From: JAGOJE01 sp964553715
GTDB lineage: Bacteria > Pseudomonadota > Alphaproteobacteria > Rickettsiales > Rickettsiaceae
Length of the DNA: 64,000 nt
Assembly: GCA_964553715.1 (NCBI GenBank)
Contig: CAZKKY010000001.1
Coordinates: forward strand, 1-64,000
Direction of reading: 5' to 3'
The notes below the pieces were generated by a model. It saw only the letters and a program-made list of their open reading frames with translations. It had not been told where the DNA came from and ran no database searches. How positions within the stretch are numbered: the stretch's first letter is position 1; each line of letters opens with the position of its first letter. A program made the translations under genes and the position numbers. Positions 35,180 to 45,194 of this stretch are shown piece by piece.

Positions 35180-37513
35180 TTAGGAATTTTTGAGAGATGC
35201 ATTTTCAATAATTTCAATAGCTCTTTCTAAAGTAATAGAAAACATATCTTCTCCTTTAGGAATAGATATAAATTTATTAGCATGTTTTACATATGGGCCA
35301 AACTTACCGATACCTATATGAATATCTTCATTACTATCTGGAGTTTTTCCTAAATATTTTGGTAATGACAAAAGATTGATAGCTTTATCAAGATCTATTG
35401 AAGCTGGGCTAGATAATTTTGGCAATGCTGCTCTTTTAGGCTTTTCAGTTTTAGAACCTATTCCTTCCTGAACATACCAACCATAAGGACCCTTTTTCAG
35501 ATATATCTCAGTACCAGAGCTATTTTGTCCAAGTAACTTATTGTTATCATCCTCTGCTTTAGCACTATTAGTAGAATTATTATCTTCATCATCTTCATTT
35601 TGAACAATCTGCCTGGTAAATTTGCATTCTGGATAATTACTACATGCTATAAAAGCACCAAATTTTCCAAGTTTTAAACTTAAAATCCCATCGTCACAAG
35701 ATTCACAGTTTTTAGAGTCTTTGCCATCTTTTCTAGCAGGAAATAAATGGTCCTCTAAAACTTCATTTAGCTTAGTGATGACATCAGATGTACTGAATTT
35801 ACTAACATCTTCAACATTAGAGTTAAATCCATTCCAAAATCTTGACAGCATGCTTTTCCATGGCAATTTCCCTTCTGCAATATCATCTAACTCATTCTCA
35901 AGCTCTGCTGTAAAATCATATTCAACATATTTTTTGAATAGATTGAGCAAAAATGCTGTAACTAATATTCCTCTTTCTTCGGGTATAAATCTTTTTTTCT
36001 CTAGCTTCACATAGTTACGGTCTTGTATTACAGATATAATAGAAGCATAAGTAGATGGACGACCAATACCTAATTCTTCTAGCTTTTTTACCAAACTAGC
36101 TTCTGTAAATCTTGGTGGAGGCTCTGTAAAATGTTGAGCAGGATTAACTGATATCAATCCAAGGGCATCACCAATATTTAAAATAGGAAGTAGTCTATTT
36201 TCTTCTTGATCGCTATCATCTAAATCTTCTTTATAAATTTTGTAAAAGCCGTCAAAAACAATTATAGATCCGCTAGCACGTAATAGATAAGTTTTATTAG
36301 CAGATTCTATAATAGCAGTAACTATATCTATCAACACATTTTCCATTTGGCTTGCTATTAATCGCTTCCATATAAGATCGTATAATTTATAATAATCTGA
36401 ATCTAATTGTGATTTCAATTTTTCAGGTGATAAATTAACATTTGTTGGCCTGATAGCTTCGTGCGCTTCCTGAGCATTACGAGATTTTGCTTTGTAAGTT
36501 CTAGGAGAAGATGGAACATAATCTTTTCCAATATTAGAAAGGATCCATGACCTTGTATCTACTAAAGCTTCTTCAGAAATCGATACGCCGTCAGTACGCA
36601 TATAAGTTATAAGACCAGTTTGCTCACCATTTATCTCTATGCCCTCATATAATTTTTGGGCTATTTGCATGGTTTTTTTAGCAGTAAACCCAAGTTTTCT
36701 GGAAGCTTCTTGCTGCAAAGAAGAAGTAGTAAATGGAGGCTGAGGACTTCTTTTCTGTTGTTTTTTTTCTATTGAAAGAACATTATAAGTTTCTTGCTGT
36801 AACTTATTTGATATCTCGGTAGCATTTTCTTTATTGGTAATAGAAAATTTTTCTAGCTTTTCATTATTAATATGAGTTAAGCGCGCTAGAAATTCTTCAT
36901 TATTAGGAGATAACATATTTAGTGATATATCCCAATATTCCTTTGAAATAAATCTTTCAATTTCATGCTCTCTATCACAAATCAGCCTAAGCGCAACAGA
37001 TTGAACACGACCCGCAGACCTACTGCCTGGTAATTTTCGCCATAATACGGGTGATAGAGTAAAACCTACAAGATAGTCTAATGCTCTTCTTGCTTGCTGG
37101 GCATCTACAAGGCTTATATCTATGTCTCTAGGAGATGCAACAGCCTCAGTAACGGCTTTTTTAGTAATTTCATTAAAGATTATTCTTTTTACTATAGTAT
37201 CTTTTTTAATAGCCTTTTTTTCTTTTAGAACTTCTATAACATGCCAAGAAATTGCTTCCCCTTCTCTATCGGGGTCAGTTGCTAGATAAATTGTGTCGCA
37301 TTGCTTTGAAGCATCACAAATAGCTTTTACATGAGCAGAAGATTTAGGAGAAATTTCATATTTCATATTAAAATTTTCTTCCGGCAATACAGAGCCATTT
37401 TTAGATGGCAAATCTCTGATATGACCAAAAGATGCTATAACCTTAAAATCACTTCCAAGATATTTATTAATTGTTTTTGCTTTTGCTGGTGACTCTACTA
37501 TAACTAACTTCAT
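35180..37513 (-). CDS. topA: DNA topoisomerase I
   Basis: Relaxes negative supercoils. N-terminal TOPRIM domain (LVIVESPAKAKTI, ATDPDREGEAISWH), active Tyr in LITYMRTDG and QEAHEAIRPT. C-terminal topo zinc-ribbon repeats follow: one with paired cysteines (CESC...CSNYPEC) and later cysteine-free repeats GPYGWYVQ and KFGPYVK. 777 residues is usual for alphaproteobacteria. The ATG is one base from the dprA stop, so both are in one operon. Confidence 0.96.
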   Translation of the reverse strand: MKLVIVESPAKAKTINKYLGSDFKVIASFGHIRDLPSKNGSVLPEENFNMKYEISPKSSAHVKAICDASKQCDTIYLATDPDREGEAISWHVIEVLKEKKAIKKDTIVKRIIFNEITKKAVTEAVASPRDIDISLVDAQQARRALDYLVGFTLSPVLWRKLPGSRSAGRVQSVALRLICDREHEIERFISKEYWDISLNMLSPNNEEFLARLTHINNEKLEKFSITNKENATEISNKLQQETYNVLSIEKKQQKRSPQPPFTTSSLQQEASRKLGFTAKKTMQIAQKLYEGIEINGEQTGLITYMRTDGVSISEEALVDTRSWILSNIGKDYVPSSPRTYKAKSRNAQEAHEAIRPTNVNLSPEKLKSQLDSDYYKLYDLIWKRLIASQMENVLIDIVTAIIESANKTYLLRASGSIIVFDGFYKIYKEDLDDSDQEENRLLPILNIGDALGLISVNPAQHFTEPPPRFTEASLVKKLEELGIGRPSTYASIISVIQDRNYVKLEKKRFIPEERGILVTAFLLNLFKKYVEYDFTAELENELDDIAEGKLPWKSMLSRFWNGFNSNVEDVSKFSTSDVITKLNEVLEDHLFPARKDGKDSKNCESCDDGILSLKLGKFGAFIACSNYPECKFTRQIVQNEDDEDNNSTNSAKAEDDNNKLLGQNSSGTEIYLKKGPYGWYVQEGIGSKTEKPKRAALPKLSSPASIDLDKAINLLSLPKYLGKTPDSNEDIHIGIGKFGPYVKHANKFISIPKGEDMFSITLERAIEIIENASLKNS

Positions 37514-37514
37514 A

Positions 37515-38669
37515 CTATTTTAATATTAATGAAAATTTATTTCCAGGATGTCTTGTAATGACTCCTGCTAACTCCAATTCCAGCAATATAGTATATATAA
37601 TCTGTATTGGTAAATCTGTTTCCTGAACTATATCATCAAATGATGCTGGCGTTGCGGAAAGAGATTCTTTTATTTGATTTCTACTACGCTCGCTAAGCAA
37701 AGCATAATCTATTTTTATATTGCGAAAGTCAATCTGATCTTTGCATTTATCGAGTAATGATAAAGAATTTTGATCAAAAACAGGTAAATTTTGCAATAAA
37801 TCTTCTATTGATTCTACAAGATGTGCACCTTCTTTGATTAATCTATTCGTTCCCTGGCATCTAGGATCTAAAGGAAATCCTGGGACCGCAAACACTTCTC
37901 TATTTTGCTCTGCAGCATATTTTGCAGTGATTAAAGAGCCTGAATTTATACTTGCCTCTACAACAACAACTGCAGTAGATAAGCCTGATATAATCCTATT
38001 TCTTTGAGGAAAATGCTTACCTAGTGGTGCAGAACCTATAGGCAATTCTGCAATAATTAAGCCCTGCCCTGCAATTTCTGTAAATAATTTTTTATTTTCT
38101 GGAGGATAGATATGATCTATCCCTCCTGCTATTACTGCTATAGTATTTGGTAATGCTTTTATATGAGCTGCAGTGTCTATACCCCTTGCAAGGCCAGATA
38201 CAACAGATATATTATTAAAAACAAGTTCAGAAGATATTTCACCCGCAAAAGATTTTCCATTAATAGATGCATTACGAGCACCAACAATCGCAACAGACCT
38301 AGAATGTAACAACTCTAGATTCCCTAGATAGCTAATAATAGGTGGGCAATCAGGAATATGTTTTAATAATGCCGAAAAAGCAGGATCATTATAACTGATA
38401 ATTTTTGCACCAGCTTTTGCTAAACTACTAAGCTCTTTTTCTGCTGATTCTCTTGAGAAAACCTTTACAGGCTTTGCCCTGCCCCCACGCATGGAAAAAT
38501 CTTCAATATTTTCAAGAGCATTAGTGGCACTGCCAAATAGCCTTATCAGATCAAAAAATGTTTTGGGTCCAACATTTTCGCTTCTAATAAGCCTTAATAT
38601 ATCTATTGTATCAGAAGAGTAAAAATTAGTACTACCGGCTACTGCATTATCAAATAACTTATTTAACAT
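37515..38669 (-). CDS. dprA: DNA processing protein DprA
   Basis: Loads RecA onto single-stranded DNA during natural transformation and related recombination. N-terminal SAM-like part (LIRSENVGPKTFFDLI), Rossmann-like core with IVGARNAS, GLARGIDTAAH, AGGIDHIYPPEN and SGSLITAKYA, and a C-terminal winged helix (about 325-384). Length of 384 is normal. dprA is retained in most Rickettsiales even where competence is not shown. Confidence 0.95.
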   Translation of the reverse strand: MLNKLFDNAVAGSTNFYSSDTIDILRLIRSENVGPKTFFDLIRLFGSATNALENIEDFSMRGGRAKPVKVFSRESAEKELSSLAKAGAKIISYNDPAFSALLKHIPDCPPIISYLGNLELLHSRSVAIVGARNASINGKSFAGEISSELVFNNISVVSGLARGIDTAAHIKALPNTIAVIAGGIDHIYPPENKKLFTEIAGQGLIIAELPIGSAPLGKHFPQRNRIISGLSTAVVVVEASINSGSLITAKYAAEQNREVFAVPGFPLDPRCQGTNRLIKEGAHLVESIEDLLQNLPVFDQNSLSLLDKCKDQIDFRNIKIDYALLSERSRNQIKESLSATPASFDDIVQETDLPIQIIYTILLELELAGVITRHPGNKFSLILK

Positions 38670-38723
38670 TACCTATACTACTTAACATTATTTTACTCTT
38701 GCTCTGATTCTAGATGCTATATT

Positions 38724-39326
38724 TTATAATTTATCTGCATTTGATGCTAAATAATCTGCTACACCTTTTTGAGTTGCAGACATACCCTCATCCCCTGCTC
38801 TCCATCCAGCAGGACATACTTCACCATGTTTTCTATGAAACTCTAGCGCATCTACCATTCTAATTGCTTCATCTACATTTCTGCCAAGAGGAAGATCATT
38901 AACAAGCATATGCCTTACTACAAAATCTTCATCAATTAAGAAGGTTCCCCTTAAAGATATTCCATCTTCATTAAGCACATTATAAGATCTTGACACATTT
39001 TTATTAATATCTGAAACTATTGGAAACTGAACATTGCCAATTCCTCCTTTACTATGAGGCACATTCTTCCAAGCAAGATGTGAAAAATGAGAATCCACAC
39101 TTACAGCAATAACTTTAGTATTACGTATAGAAAACTCACCAAGCCTATTGTGGAAAGCTATTATCTCAGATGGGCATACAAATGTAAAATCTAGTGGATA
39201 GAAAAATAATATCGCTTTATGGCCCTTTACATAATGCCTTAAATTAAATTCAGAATCTATACTATTATCTGGCATCACTGCCTTTTCTGTAAAATTTGGC
39301 GCCAACTTACCGATGAAAACTTGCAT
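38724..39326 (-). CDS. typical 2-Cys peroxiredoxin
   Basis: Thiol peroxidase of the AhpC/TSA family, reducing hydrogen peroxide and organic peroxides in the cytosol. The peroxidatic Cys is in FTFVCPSEI and the resolving Cys in GEVCPAGW. Length of 200 is typical of the 2-Cys Prx1/AhpC group. The catalytic FFYPLDFTFVCP motif is intact. No reductase gene is adjacent. It is the only clear oxidative-stress gene in the window. Confidence 0.95.
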   Translation of the reverse strand: MQVFIGKLAPNFTEKAVMPDNSIDSEFNLRHYVKGHKAILFFYPLDFTFVCPSEIIAFHNRLGEFSIRNTKVIAVSVDSHFSHLAWKNVPHSKGGIGNVQFPIVSDINKNVSRSYNVLNEDGISLRGTFLIDEDFVVRHMLVNDLPLGRNVDEAIRMVDALEFHRKHGEVCPAGWRAGDEGMSATQKGVADYLASNADKL

Positions 39327-39555
39327 ATAATTACCACTCTTATGATGTTAAAAACCTAACCATACTCTAGGAGAAATTTTTTATCAATTGTAAAATGATT
39401 TTTTATATGGCATGTGTCAATGATAATAAACTGACCCTATCAAACTCCTGGTCTCTTAATTACCAATCTGAATTTTTCAACAATTTACTTGATGGAAATA
39501 TAAATCTTATATATTTTTAATCCTTAATAAAATAACTAAATTAATATCAATTAAC

Positions 39556-40173
39556 GTGCCTATTTTCTTTCTTTTTACTAAAGCATTTATTGCGGGGCTA
39601 ATAATATGCGCGGTAATTGGTCCTATTGCTATACTATTCATGAATAAAACAATTGAATATGGCATAAAAGGTGCCCTTGCAGTTGGTATTGGTGCTGCTT
39701 TAGCAGATGGGCTTTGTGGATCTATCGCTGCATTTAGCTTATCTACAATATCTGAATTCATTCAAAGAGAAGCTTCTATTATTAAAATTTTAGGTGGAAT
39801 ATTGCTGATATTCTTAAGTTATAAAGATCTCTCAAACAAAATATCTCCTAAAGAAGTAAAAATAAAAAGCTCTGGATTTTATCGTCTCATATTAGAAGTA
39901 TTTATATTAACTGCTATAAGCCCTATAACTATAGGAGGATTTGTAGCAATTTTCTCTACTCTAGACACAATACACCATGGAATATATGATATGTTAATTA
40001 TGACATTAGGAGTCTTTATAGGTTCTATTACATGGTGGATAATATTAGGTATGATAATCCTAAAAATGAAGGATAGACTATCGGGAGATTGGCTTGTTAA
40101 AATAAGGTACATCTCATCAATTACTATAGGTGTGTTTGGTATAGCAGCAATAATAAATGGAATAATATCTTAA
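39556..40173 (+). CDS. LysE/RhtB family exporter
   Basis: Inner-membrane exporter of the amino-acid efflux family. About six membrane segments; the N-terminal motif with GLIICAVIGPIAILFMNKTIEYG is the LysE signature (cited in part: CAVIGPIAI). 205 residues is normal. The start is GTG at 39556. Substrate is unknown. Its end overlaps the 3' end of the LD-carboxypeptidase gene by four bases on the opposite strand (40170-40173). Confidence 0.85.
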   Translation: MPIFFLFTKAFIAGLIICAVIGPIAILFMNKTIEYGIKGALAVGIGAALADGLCGSIAAFSLSTISEFIQREASIIKILGGILLIFLSYKDLSNKISPKEVKIKSSGFYRLILEVFILTAISPITIGGFVAIFSTLDTIHHGIYDMLIMTLGVFIGSITWWIILGMIILKMKDRLSGDWLVKIRYISSITIGVFGIAAIINGIIS

Positions 40174-41165
40174 AATTCCATTATGATGCTATATGTAGTA
40201 CCATCTTTCCTCAATGTAGATTTGGTATTATATATGATAGGATCATTAATTATCCTATGCCCAAATCTTTCACATTTAAATACCGGTATATCAAGCTGTT
40301 GAGCAAAGCTTTTAATTACAGATAATATGTCTTTATTATTATCATTTATATCTCCAAAAATAATAGCTGTCACATTTTTCAAAATACTTGCTTGCCTTAG
40401 ATGCAAAAGAATTCTATCTAATTGATATGGCTTTATATTAAGATCTTCTAGGAAAAGGATCTTGTTATCAGCAACAATTTGCCAGTTTGTTCCTATGGAT
40501 GTCTCAACTATGCTTAAATTTCCCCCAGTTAAAGAAGAATTGATATTAGTTACATATTTTGCTAAGTTATTTATAGGAACTAAGCCAGAAATTTTTGCTT
40601 TAGGATTTTTACCACTGAGAATCTGACTAATTTTTATAAAATTTTCCTTAGATTTATCACCTGCTACCATCTCGCCTATTCCAGAACCATGAATTGTCTT
40701 CCAGCCCCATTTTTGTGTAAGGAATAAATGCATTGCAGTATTGTCGCTATATCCTATAAATATCTTCTCTTGCGAAGGTTTTGGCATCTCATTTAGCTTA
40801 TCTATAAGCTTTGCACAGCCATAGCCACCACGCAGTGCCCATAATACATAGCTATCATCAAGCAAAGCTTGTTTAAAACAATTTACTCTTATTTCGTCAC
40901 TAGCAGAGTGAAAATCTGTTGGAGAGCAAAAACAATGATCAGGTATATTAAGATTCAAACCTCTGCCATTTAGAGATTTTAAAAGAGAGAGAGTATTACT
41001 GTCTCCAGAAGCGGGGGCTACAATAGTAATTTTTTTACCGCTAAAAGCTTTTGTAACGTCAGATACATCATATTTACCTGGTGCAGCAGAGGCAATATTA
41101 GAAGAATAGAAAGCGATTAAATAAATAAGTAATAACAGATAATTTAAGATAGTTGTATTTTTCAT
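40170..41165 (-). CDS. ldcA: LD-carboxypeptidase (S66 family)
   Basis: Removes the terminal D-Ala from tetrapeptides during peptidoglycan recycling. The catalytic Ser is in GYSDNTAMHLFL, the Glu in LFLEDLN, and the His near the C-terminus in FGHR. A signal-peptide-like N-terminus (about 1-27) suggests export, unlike the cytoplasmic E. coli enzyme. It overlaps the lytic transglycosylase gene (ATGA). Gene symbol by family. Confidence 0.85.
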   Translation of the reverse strand: MKNTTILNYLLLLIYLIAFYSSNIASAAPGKYDVSDVTKAFSGKKITIVAPASGDSNTLSLLKSLNGRGLNLNIPDHCFCSPTDFHSASDEIRVNCFKQALLDDSYVLWALRGGYGCAKLIDKLNEMPKPSQEKIFIGYSDNTAMHLFLTQKWGWKTIHGSGIGEMVAGDKSKENFIKISQILSGKNPKAKISGLVPINNLAKYVTNINSSLTGGNLSIVETSIGTNWQIVADNKILFLEDLNIKPYQLDRILLHLRQASILKNVTAIIFGDINDNNKDILSVIKSFAQQLDIPVFKCERFGHRIINDPIIYNTKSTLRKDGTTYSIIMEF

Positions 41166-43087
41166 AAATGCATTAGATCCTGTTTTAATTTTAAATTATT
41201 ATTCTTATTTAGGATTACCCTATATACCTGTATGTTTTCAAGAACCCGATGAACATAATTCCTAGTTTCAGCAAAAGGTATAAGCTCTATCCAGTCTATT
41301 ACATCATCTAATTTTGTCATTTTTCTTGGATCTCCAAATAGCTTGATCCATTTATTTACATTTTTAGGAGCAGTATTGTAATAAGCAATAGATAATACAT
41401 AATAGCCATCTGTTTTTTTTAGTAAATCCTTAATATGATTAGAACCAAGCTTGATATTGTATTTGTAATCTTTAGTTAGCTTAGAGACGTCACACTGCAT
41501 AGACAGAGATTTTGCTGTAGGACATGCAGTACCTTTTATTATCTGCATAAGACCCATAGCATCTCTATTACTAACAGCCTTGCTATCAAATACAGACTCT
41601 TGTCTTATTATCCCATATGTAAATGCTGCTTCTATTGGATTATTTTCTATTTTATATGGGACTGGAAATAGATATTCTTTTAAGAAAACATTATTATGAG
41701 AAGCAATTTTTGCAATAGATACAGTGTGATATGTATTATGAGAATCAGCAATAATTTTTACAAGTAACGCTATTTCAGCTTTAGAATTTGCCATTTCCAT
41801 AGCTTTTTTCAGATAGTTTTTTGCAAGCTCTACCTTGTTATCTGCAAGGAGAAGTTTAGCAGCTTTTACTATTGCATTATTTTCAACTTCACTTCTATGA
41901 AATTCGCTTATTTTAGGATGTGATGGTAGTGTAATATTGAAATCTTTTAATTGTAATTTTGCTATTTGCCCATAAAATGTATAGCTAAATTCGCTTGCTT
42001 TCTTATAAAACTCTAACGCTTTATTATGGTTGTGATTTCTATCATAGCATTTACCCAGCCAGTAATATCCTCTAGAAACGCTAATCGGTGTTTTCACTAC
42101 TTTCAAAAAATCATAAAAATGCCTCTCTGCCAAATCCGGATTCTTCAAAAATCTTAATGCAATCCACCCCGCATGCCAGCTTACATCTCTTATGTCATCT
42201 AATTCTACAGGAAATGATGTGCTAATTGCCTTGTAGGCGGAGACATAATCTTTGTGGTAAAGAAATTCCCTTGTCCAGTAAATTTGAATCTTCGTCCATT
42301 CTTCAGAATGCTTAGAATCTGGCTTTACTTTTTGCATCATAGATAGCAAATATTTATTAGGATCATGGTATTTTTGCAAAACTAAATAGTGATAAATCAT
42401 GCTATTCGTTAGATATTTCTCTGGGATGGATTTAAATAAATCCATAGCATTGGTTTTTTTTTGCAGCAAAGCTATTGAGGCATTAAATGCATCCTTATAA
42501 TTTTTGCTAACAAGATACAAAGACCTTTTTACTTCTTCAAAACGGCATTTCCATAAGTGCTCATCTAATCTTTTTACATGGTCTTCTTCAGTTAAATATT
42601 TACCATATTTTGCTAGATATTTTTTTTGCTCTTCATCTGTAAAATCCCCATAAATCCACCCCTCTCTTAGAATGTCTTTTAATTTAGAAGAATCTTTAAG
42701 CTCCGTAGCTGCGCTATAGGCATAGAATTTATATCCATTTGCTGTTTTTGGTTTATTTTTATGAAACCATTTTACTATTATATTTTTATTTGTGCAGTTA
42801 TTTAGATATCTCTCTGCTTTTTTTGCTATTTCATCTATACCTGGCCAATGTGGATTTTTTTCAGCAAATTCTACTATTTCCTCAAAATTATTAGAATAAT
42901 TAGAATCTAAAAATTTTTGAGAAACTACTAAATTTATAAGAGCGATATTTTTAGATTTTCTTGCTATTTGCTCTGCTTCTTTCCACTTTTTTTTATTCAT
43001 ATAATGGATAGCTTCATTGCCAGCTACAACAGGCTTAATAAATAAAAAGCACATTAAAAATATTGACAGCTTTCTTAAAAACTTCAT
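41162..43087 (-). CDS. slt: soluble lytic murein transglycosylase
   Basis: Cleaves the MurNAc-GlcNAc bond forming 1,6-anhydroMurNAc. Signal peptide about 1-22, a long helical superhelix (about 25-440) and the C-terminal SLT domain. Catalytic Glu is in IIRQESVFDSKAVS, followed by GLMQI and AYYNTAPKNVNKW, as in Slt70. The ATG at 43087 (MKFLRKL) is chosen over a GTG two codons upstream. It is paired with ldcA. The supplied anhydro sugars can be used by AnmK. Confidence 0.92.
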   Translation of the reverse strand: MKFLRKLSIFLMCFLFIKPVVAGNEAIHYMNKKKWKEAEQIARKSKNIALINLVVSQKFLDSNYSNNFEEIVEFAEKNPHWPGIDEIAKKAERYLNNCTNKNIIVKWFHKNKPKTANGYKFYAYSAATELKDSSKLKDILREGWIYGDFTDEEQKKYLAKYGKYLTEEDHVKRLDEHLWKCRFEEVKRSLYLVSKNYKDAFNASIALLQKKTNAMDLFKSIPEKYLTNSMIYHYLVLQKYHDPNKYLLSMMQKVKPDSKHSEEWTKIQIYWTREFLYHKDYVSAYKAISTSFPVELDDIRDVSWHAGWIALRFLKNPDLAERHFYDFLKVVKTPISVSRGYYWLGKCYDRNHNHNKALEFYKKASEFSYTFYGQIAKLQLKDFNITLPSHPKISEFHRSEVENNAIVKAAKLLLADNKVELAKNYLKKAMEMANSKAEIALLVKIIADSHNTYHTVSIAKIASHNNVFLKEYLFPVPYKIENNPIEAAFTYGIIRQESVFDSKAVSNRDAMGLMQIIKGTACPTAKSLSMQCDVSKLTKDYKYNIKLGSNHIKDLLKKTDGYYVLSIAYYNTAPKNVNKWIKLFGDPRKMTKLDDVIDWIELIPFAETRNYVHRVLENIQVYRVILNKNNNLKLKQDLMHL

Positions 43088-43123
43088 AATCACGGTAATT
43101 TTATATTAAAGGTAAGATAAGAT

Positions 43124-44050
43124 ATGAATAGAGCATTATTATTTCCTGGTCAAGGGTCTCAATCTCTTGGTATGGGTAAAAATCTATATGATAATTTTTC
43201 TGTAGCAAAAGATGTATTTCTAGAAGTTGATGATGCATTAAATCAGAAGCTAACAGAGATTATATTTGGTGATGATAATGCGAAACTTACTCTTACAGAA
43301 AATACTCAGCCAGCATTAATGGCAGTATCTATTGCAATGATTGAAGTTATCAAACAAGCTACTAATAAAAATCTACCAGATTTATGCAGCTATGTTGCTG
43401 GGCATTCTCTTGGAGAATATAGTGCATTATGCGCTGCTGGCAGCATAAGCCTTAGAGATTCTGCAAAATTACTAAGAATTAGAGGTAATGCTATGCAGTC
43501 CGCATCTCCAGAAGGTAAAGGCGGTATGATTGCATGTATCGGTACATCTTTAGAAGATATTGAATCTATAATATATGAATGTATAAATGATTCTAAAGAA
43601 TGCCAAATAGCTAATGACAATAGCCCTGAACAAATTGTAATTAGCGGAGAAATAAATGCGATAGATCGTATAATTGCTATAATGAAAGATAGCGGAAAAA
43701 GAGCTATCAAACTAAACGTAAGTGCTGCATTTCACTCAAAACTTATGCAACCAGCAGAGAAGATAATGGAAGAAGCTCTGAGTGATGTGGTAATAAACAC
43801 CCCATCTGTTCCTATTATTCCTAATATATTAGCATATGACGTAACAGATACTTCAGTAATAAAAAAATCTTTAGTAAGCCAAGTAACCGGTAGAGTTAGA
43901 TGGCGCGAAACTATGGATTTTCTAAGCAATAAAAATGTAAGTGAACTTGTAGAAGTAGGGTATGGTCAAGTACTTAGCAACCTTGCAAAACGTAATTGGA
44001 CAGAATTTTCTATAAAAAATATGGATGAGTTAATAACATCATACCTATAG
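43124..44050 (+). CDS. fabD: malonyl CoA-acyl carrier protein transacylase
   Basis: Loads malonate onto acyl carrier protein for fatty acid synthesis. Catalytic Ser is in GHSLGEYSA and the His in SAAFHSKLM; the N-terminal FPGQGSQ is present. Length of 308 is normal. Divergent from slt; the two share a short intergenic region. Confidence 0.95.
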   Translation: MNRALLFPGQGSQSLGMGKNLYDNFSVAKDVFLEVDDALNQKLTEIIFGDDNAKLTLTENTQPALMAVSIAMIEVIKQATNKNLPDLCSYVAGHSLGEYSALCAAGSISLRDSAKLLRIRGNAMQSASPEGKGGMIACIGTSLEDIESIIYECINDSKECQIANDNSPEQIVISGEINAIDRIIAIMKDSGKRAIKLNVSAAFHSKLMQPAEKIMEEALSDVVINTPSVPIIPNILAYDVTDTSVIKKSLVSQVTGRVRWRETMDFLSNKNVSELVEVGYGQVLSNLAKRNWTEFSIKNMDELITSYL

Positions 44051-44130
44051 ATTTAATTATAAATATAATTTTTATTTTATTTTACTTAGGAAATGATACA
44101 ATAACCTATATAAAAATATAAAGGAACCTA

Positions 44131-44982
44131 ATGCACTTTACTCAAATTTTCCCACTAACTTCTGTAGCTAAAGATTATGATCTCATAATGTTTGACTTAT
44201 GGGGAGTATTGATAGAAGGTAGCGGCACATATCCTTACACTGTTGATGCTGTAAACAATCTTATGACATATAAAAATGTTGCTTTTGTTACTAATTCTCC
44301 AAGATTAGTGCCAAATGTTACAAGCCATATGAATAGCTTAGGATTAAATTGTAAAACAAATCAGATGTTTAGCTCTGGAGGATTTGCATTAGAATTGCTT
44401 AAAACAGATAAAATAATAAAAGAAACTCCATGTCTATATCACTTAAGTACTGGCAATTATCCAAGCGCTATGGAATATAGCATGGATCTTACCACAGATC
44501 TTTCCGAAGCTAATATTTTGTTGATGACATGCCAGTTAGATGAAGGAGAAGATCTTACAATCTTTAATAATATTCTTCAAGAAGCTGCTAAGCTTCACCT
44601 AATTTGTGTTTGTTCTAACCCCGATAAAATTATTCCCAATAATGGGAAATTACGCTATTGCCCAGGCTATTTTGCACAAATATACAGCGATATGGGCGGG
44701 ACTGTAATATATACTGGTAAACCTGGTAAAGATTTATTCATTCAAGCTATCAATTCCTTTTCAGAATTTTCTCCTAAAAAAATATTGATGGTAGGAGATA
44801 CTATAGATACTGATATATTAGGAGCAAATAATGTGGGTATTGACTCCGCATTAGTTACAACAGGCAATATCAGCGCGATTATTAAAGGATGCAAAGACGA
44901 TGCAAGCAAGCTAGATGCTATAAAAAAATTCTGCATAAAAAATGATATAATACCTACTATGGTTGTTGATATAACAAAATAA
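44131..44982 (+). CDS. HAD hydrolase, TIGR01459 type
   Basis: HAD-superfamily phosphatase of the NagD/pyridoxal-phosphatase-like class IIA. Motif I is IMFDLWGVL (with Trp, as in the alphaproteobacterial TIGR01459 group), motif II is FVTNSP, motif III/IV is MVGDTIDTDILGANNVGID. Length of 283 is normal. The physiological substrate is unknown. The HIG1-like gene starts just after its stop. Confidence 0.85.
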   Translation: MHFTQIFPLTSVAKDYDLIMFDLWGVLIEGSGTYPYTVDAVNNLMTYKNVAFVTNSPRLVPNVTSHMNSLGLNCKTNQMFSSGGFALELLKTDKIIKETPCLYHLSTGNYPSAMEYSMDLTTDLSEANILLMTCQLDEGEDLTIFNNILQEAAKLHLICVCSNPDKIIPNNGKLRYCPGYFAQIYSDMGGTVIYTGKPGKDLFIQAINSFSEFSPKKILMVGDTIDTDILGANNVGIDSALVTTGNISAIIKGCKDDASKLDAIKKFCIKNDIIPTMVVDITK

Positions 44983-45006
44983 TTCTTAAACTAATAGGAG
45001 GCTATT

Positions 45007-45192
45007 ATAGTTTTAATTCTGACTTTACTATTTGCTACTTTAATTGCATTGATTTTAGGTATAGTTTTTATGTCTATGGAAGGCAAATTAAATAAGAAAT
45101 ATTCTAATAAATTGATGATTGCAAGGGTTGTTTTCCAAGCTCTGTCTATTATTCTTTTGCTTGTATTTTATTTTTGGTTTAGGCATAAATAG
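45007..45192 (+). CDS. HIG1-like twin-transmembrane protein lacking a canonical start codon
   Basis: A 61-codon frame encodes two membrane segments (about 2-22 and 42-58) joined by a conserved HIG_1_N-type loop: GKLNKKYSNKLMIARVVFQAL. This family of small membrane proteins is shared by alphaproteobacteria and mitochondria, where HIG1 proteins help respiratory chain assembly. A perfect AGGAGG (44996-45001) lies five bases before codon ATA (45007-45009), which stands where the start should be. No ATG, GTG or TTG occurs before the first helix; the first ATG (45070) would drop it. ATA may act as a rare start, or it may be a mutation or sequencing error. The downstream nadE ATG lies two bases after the stop. 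Confidence 0.65.
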   Translation: MVLILTLLFATLIALILGIVFMSMEGKLNKKYSNKLMIARVVFQALSIILLLVFYFWFRHK

Positions 45193-45194
45193 TT

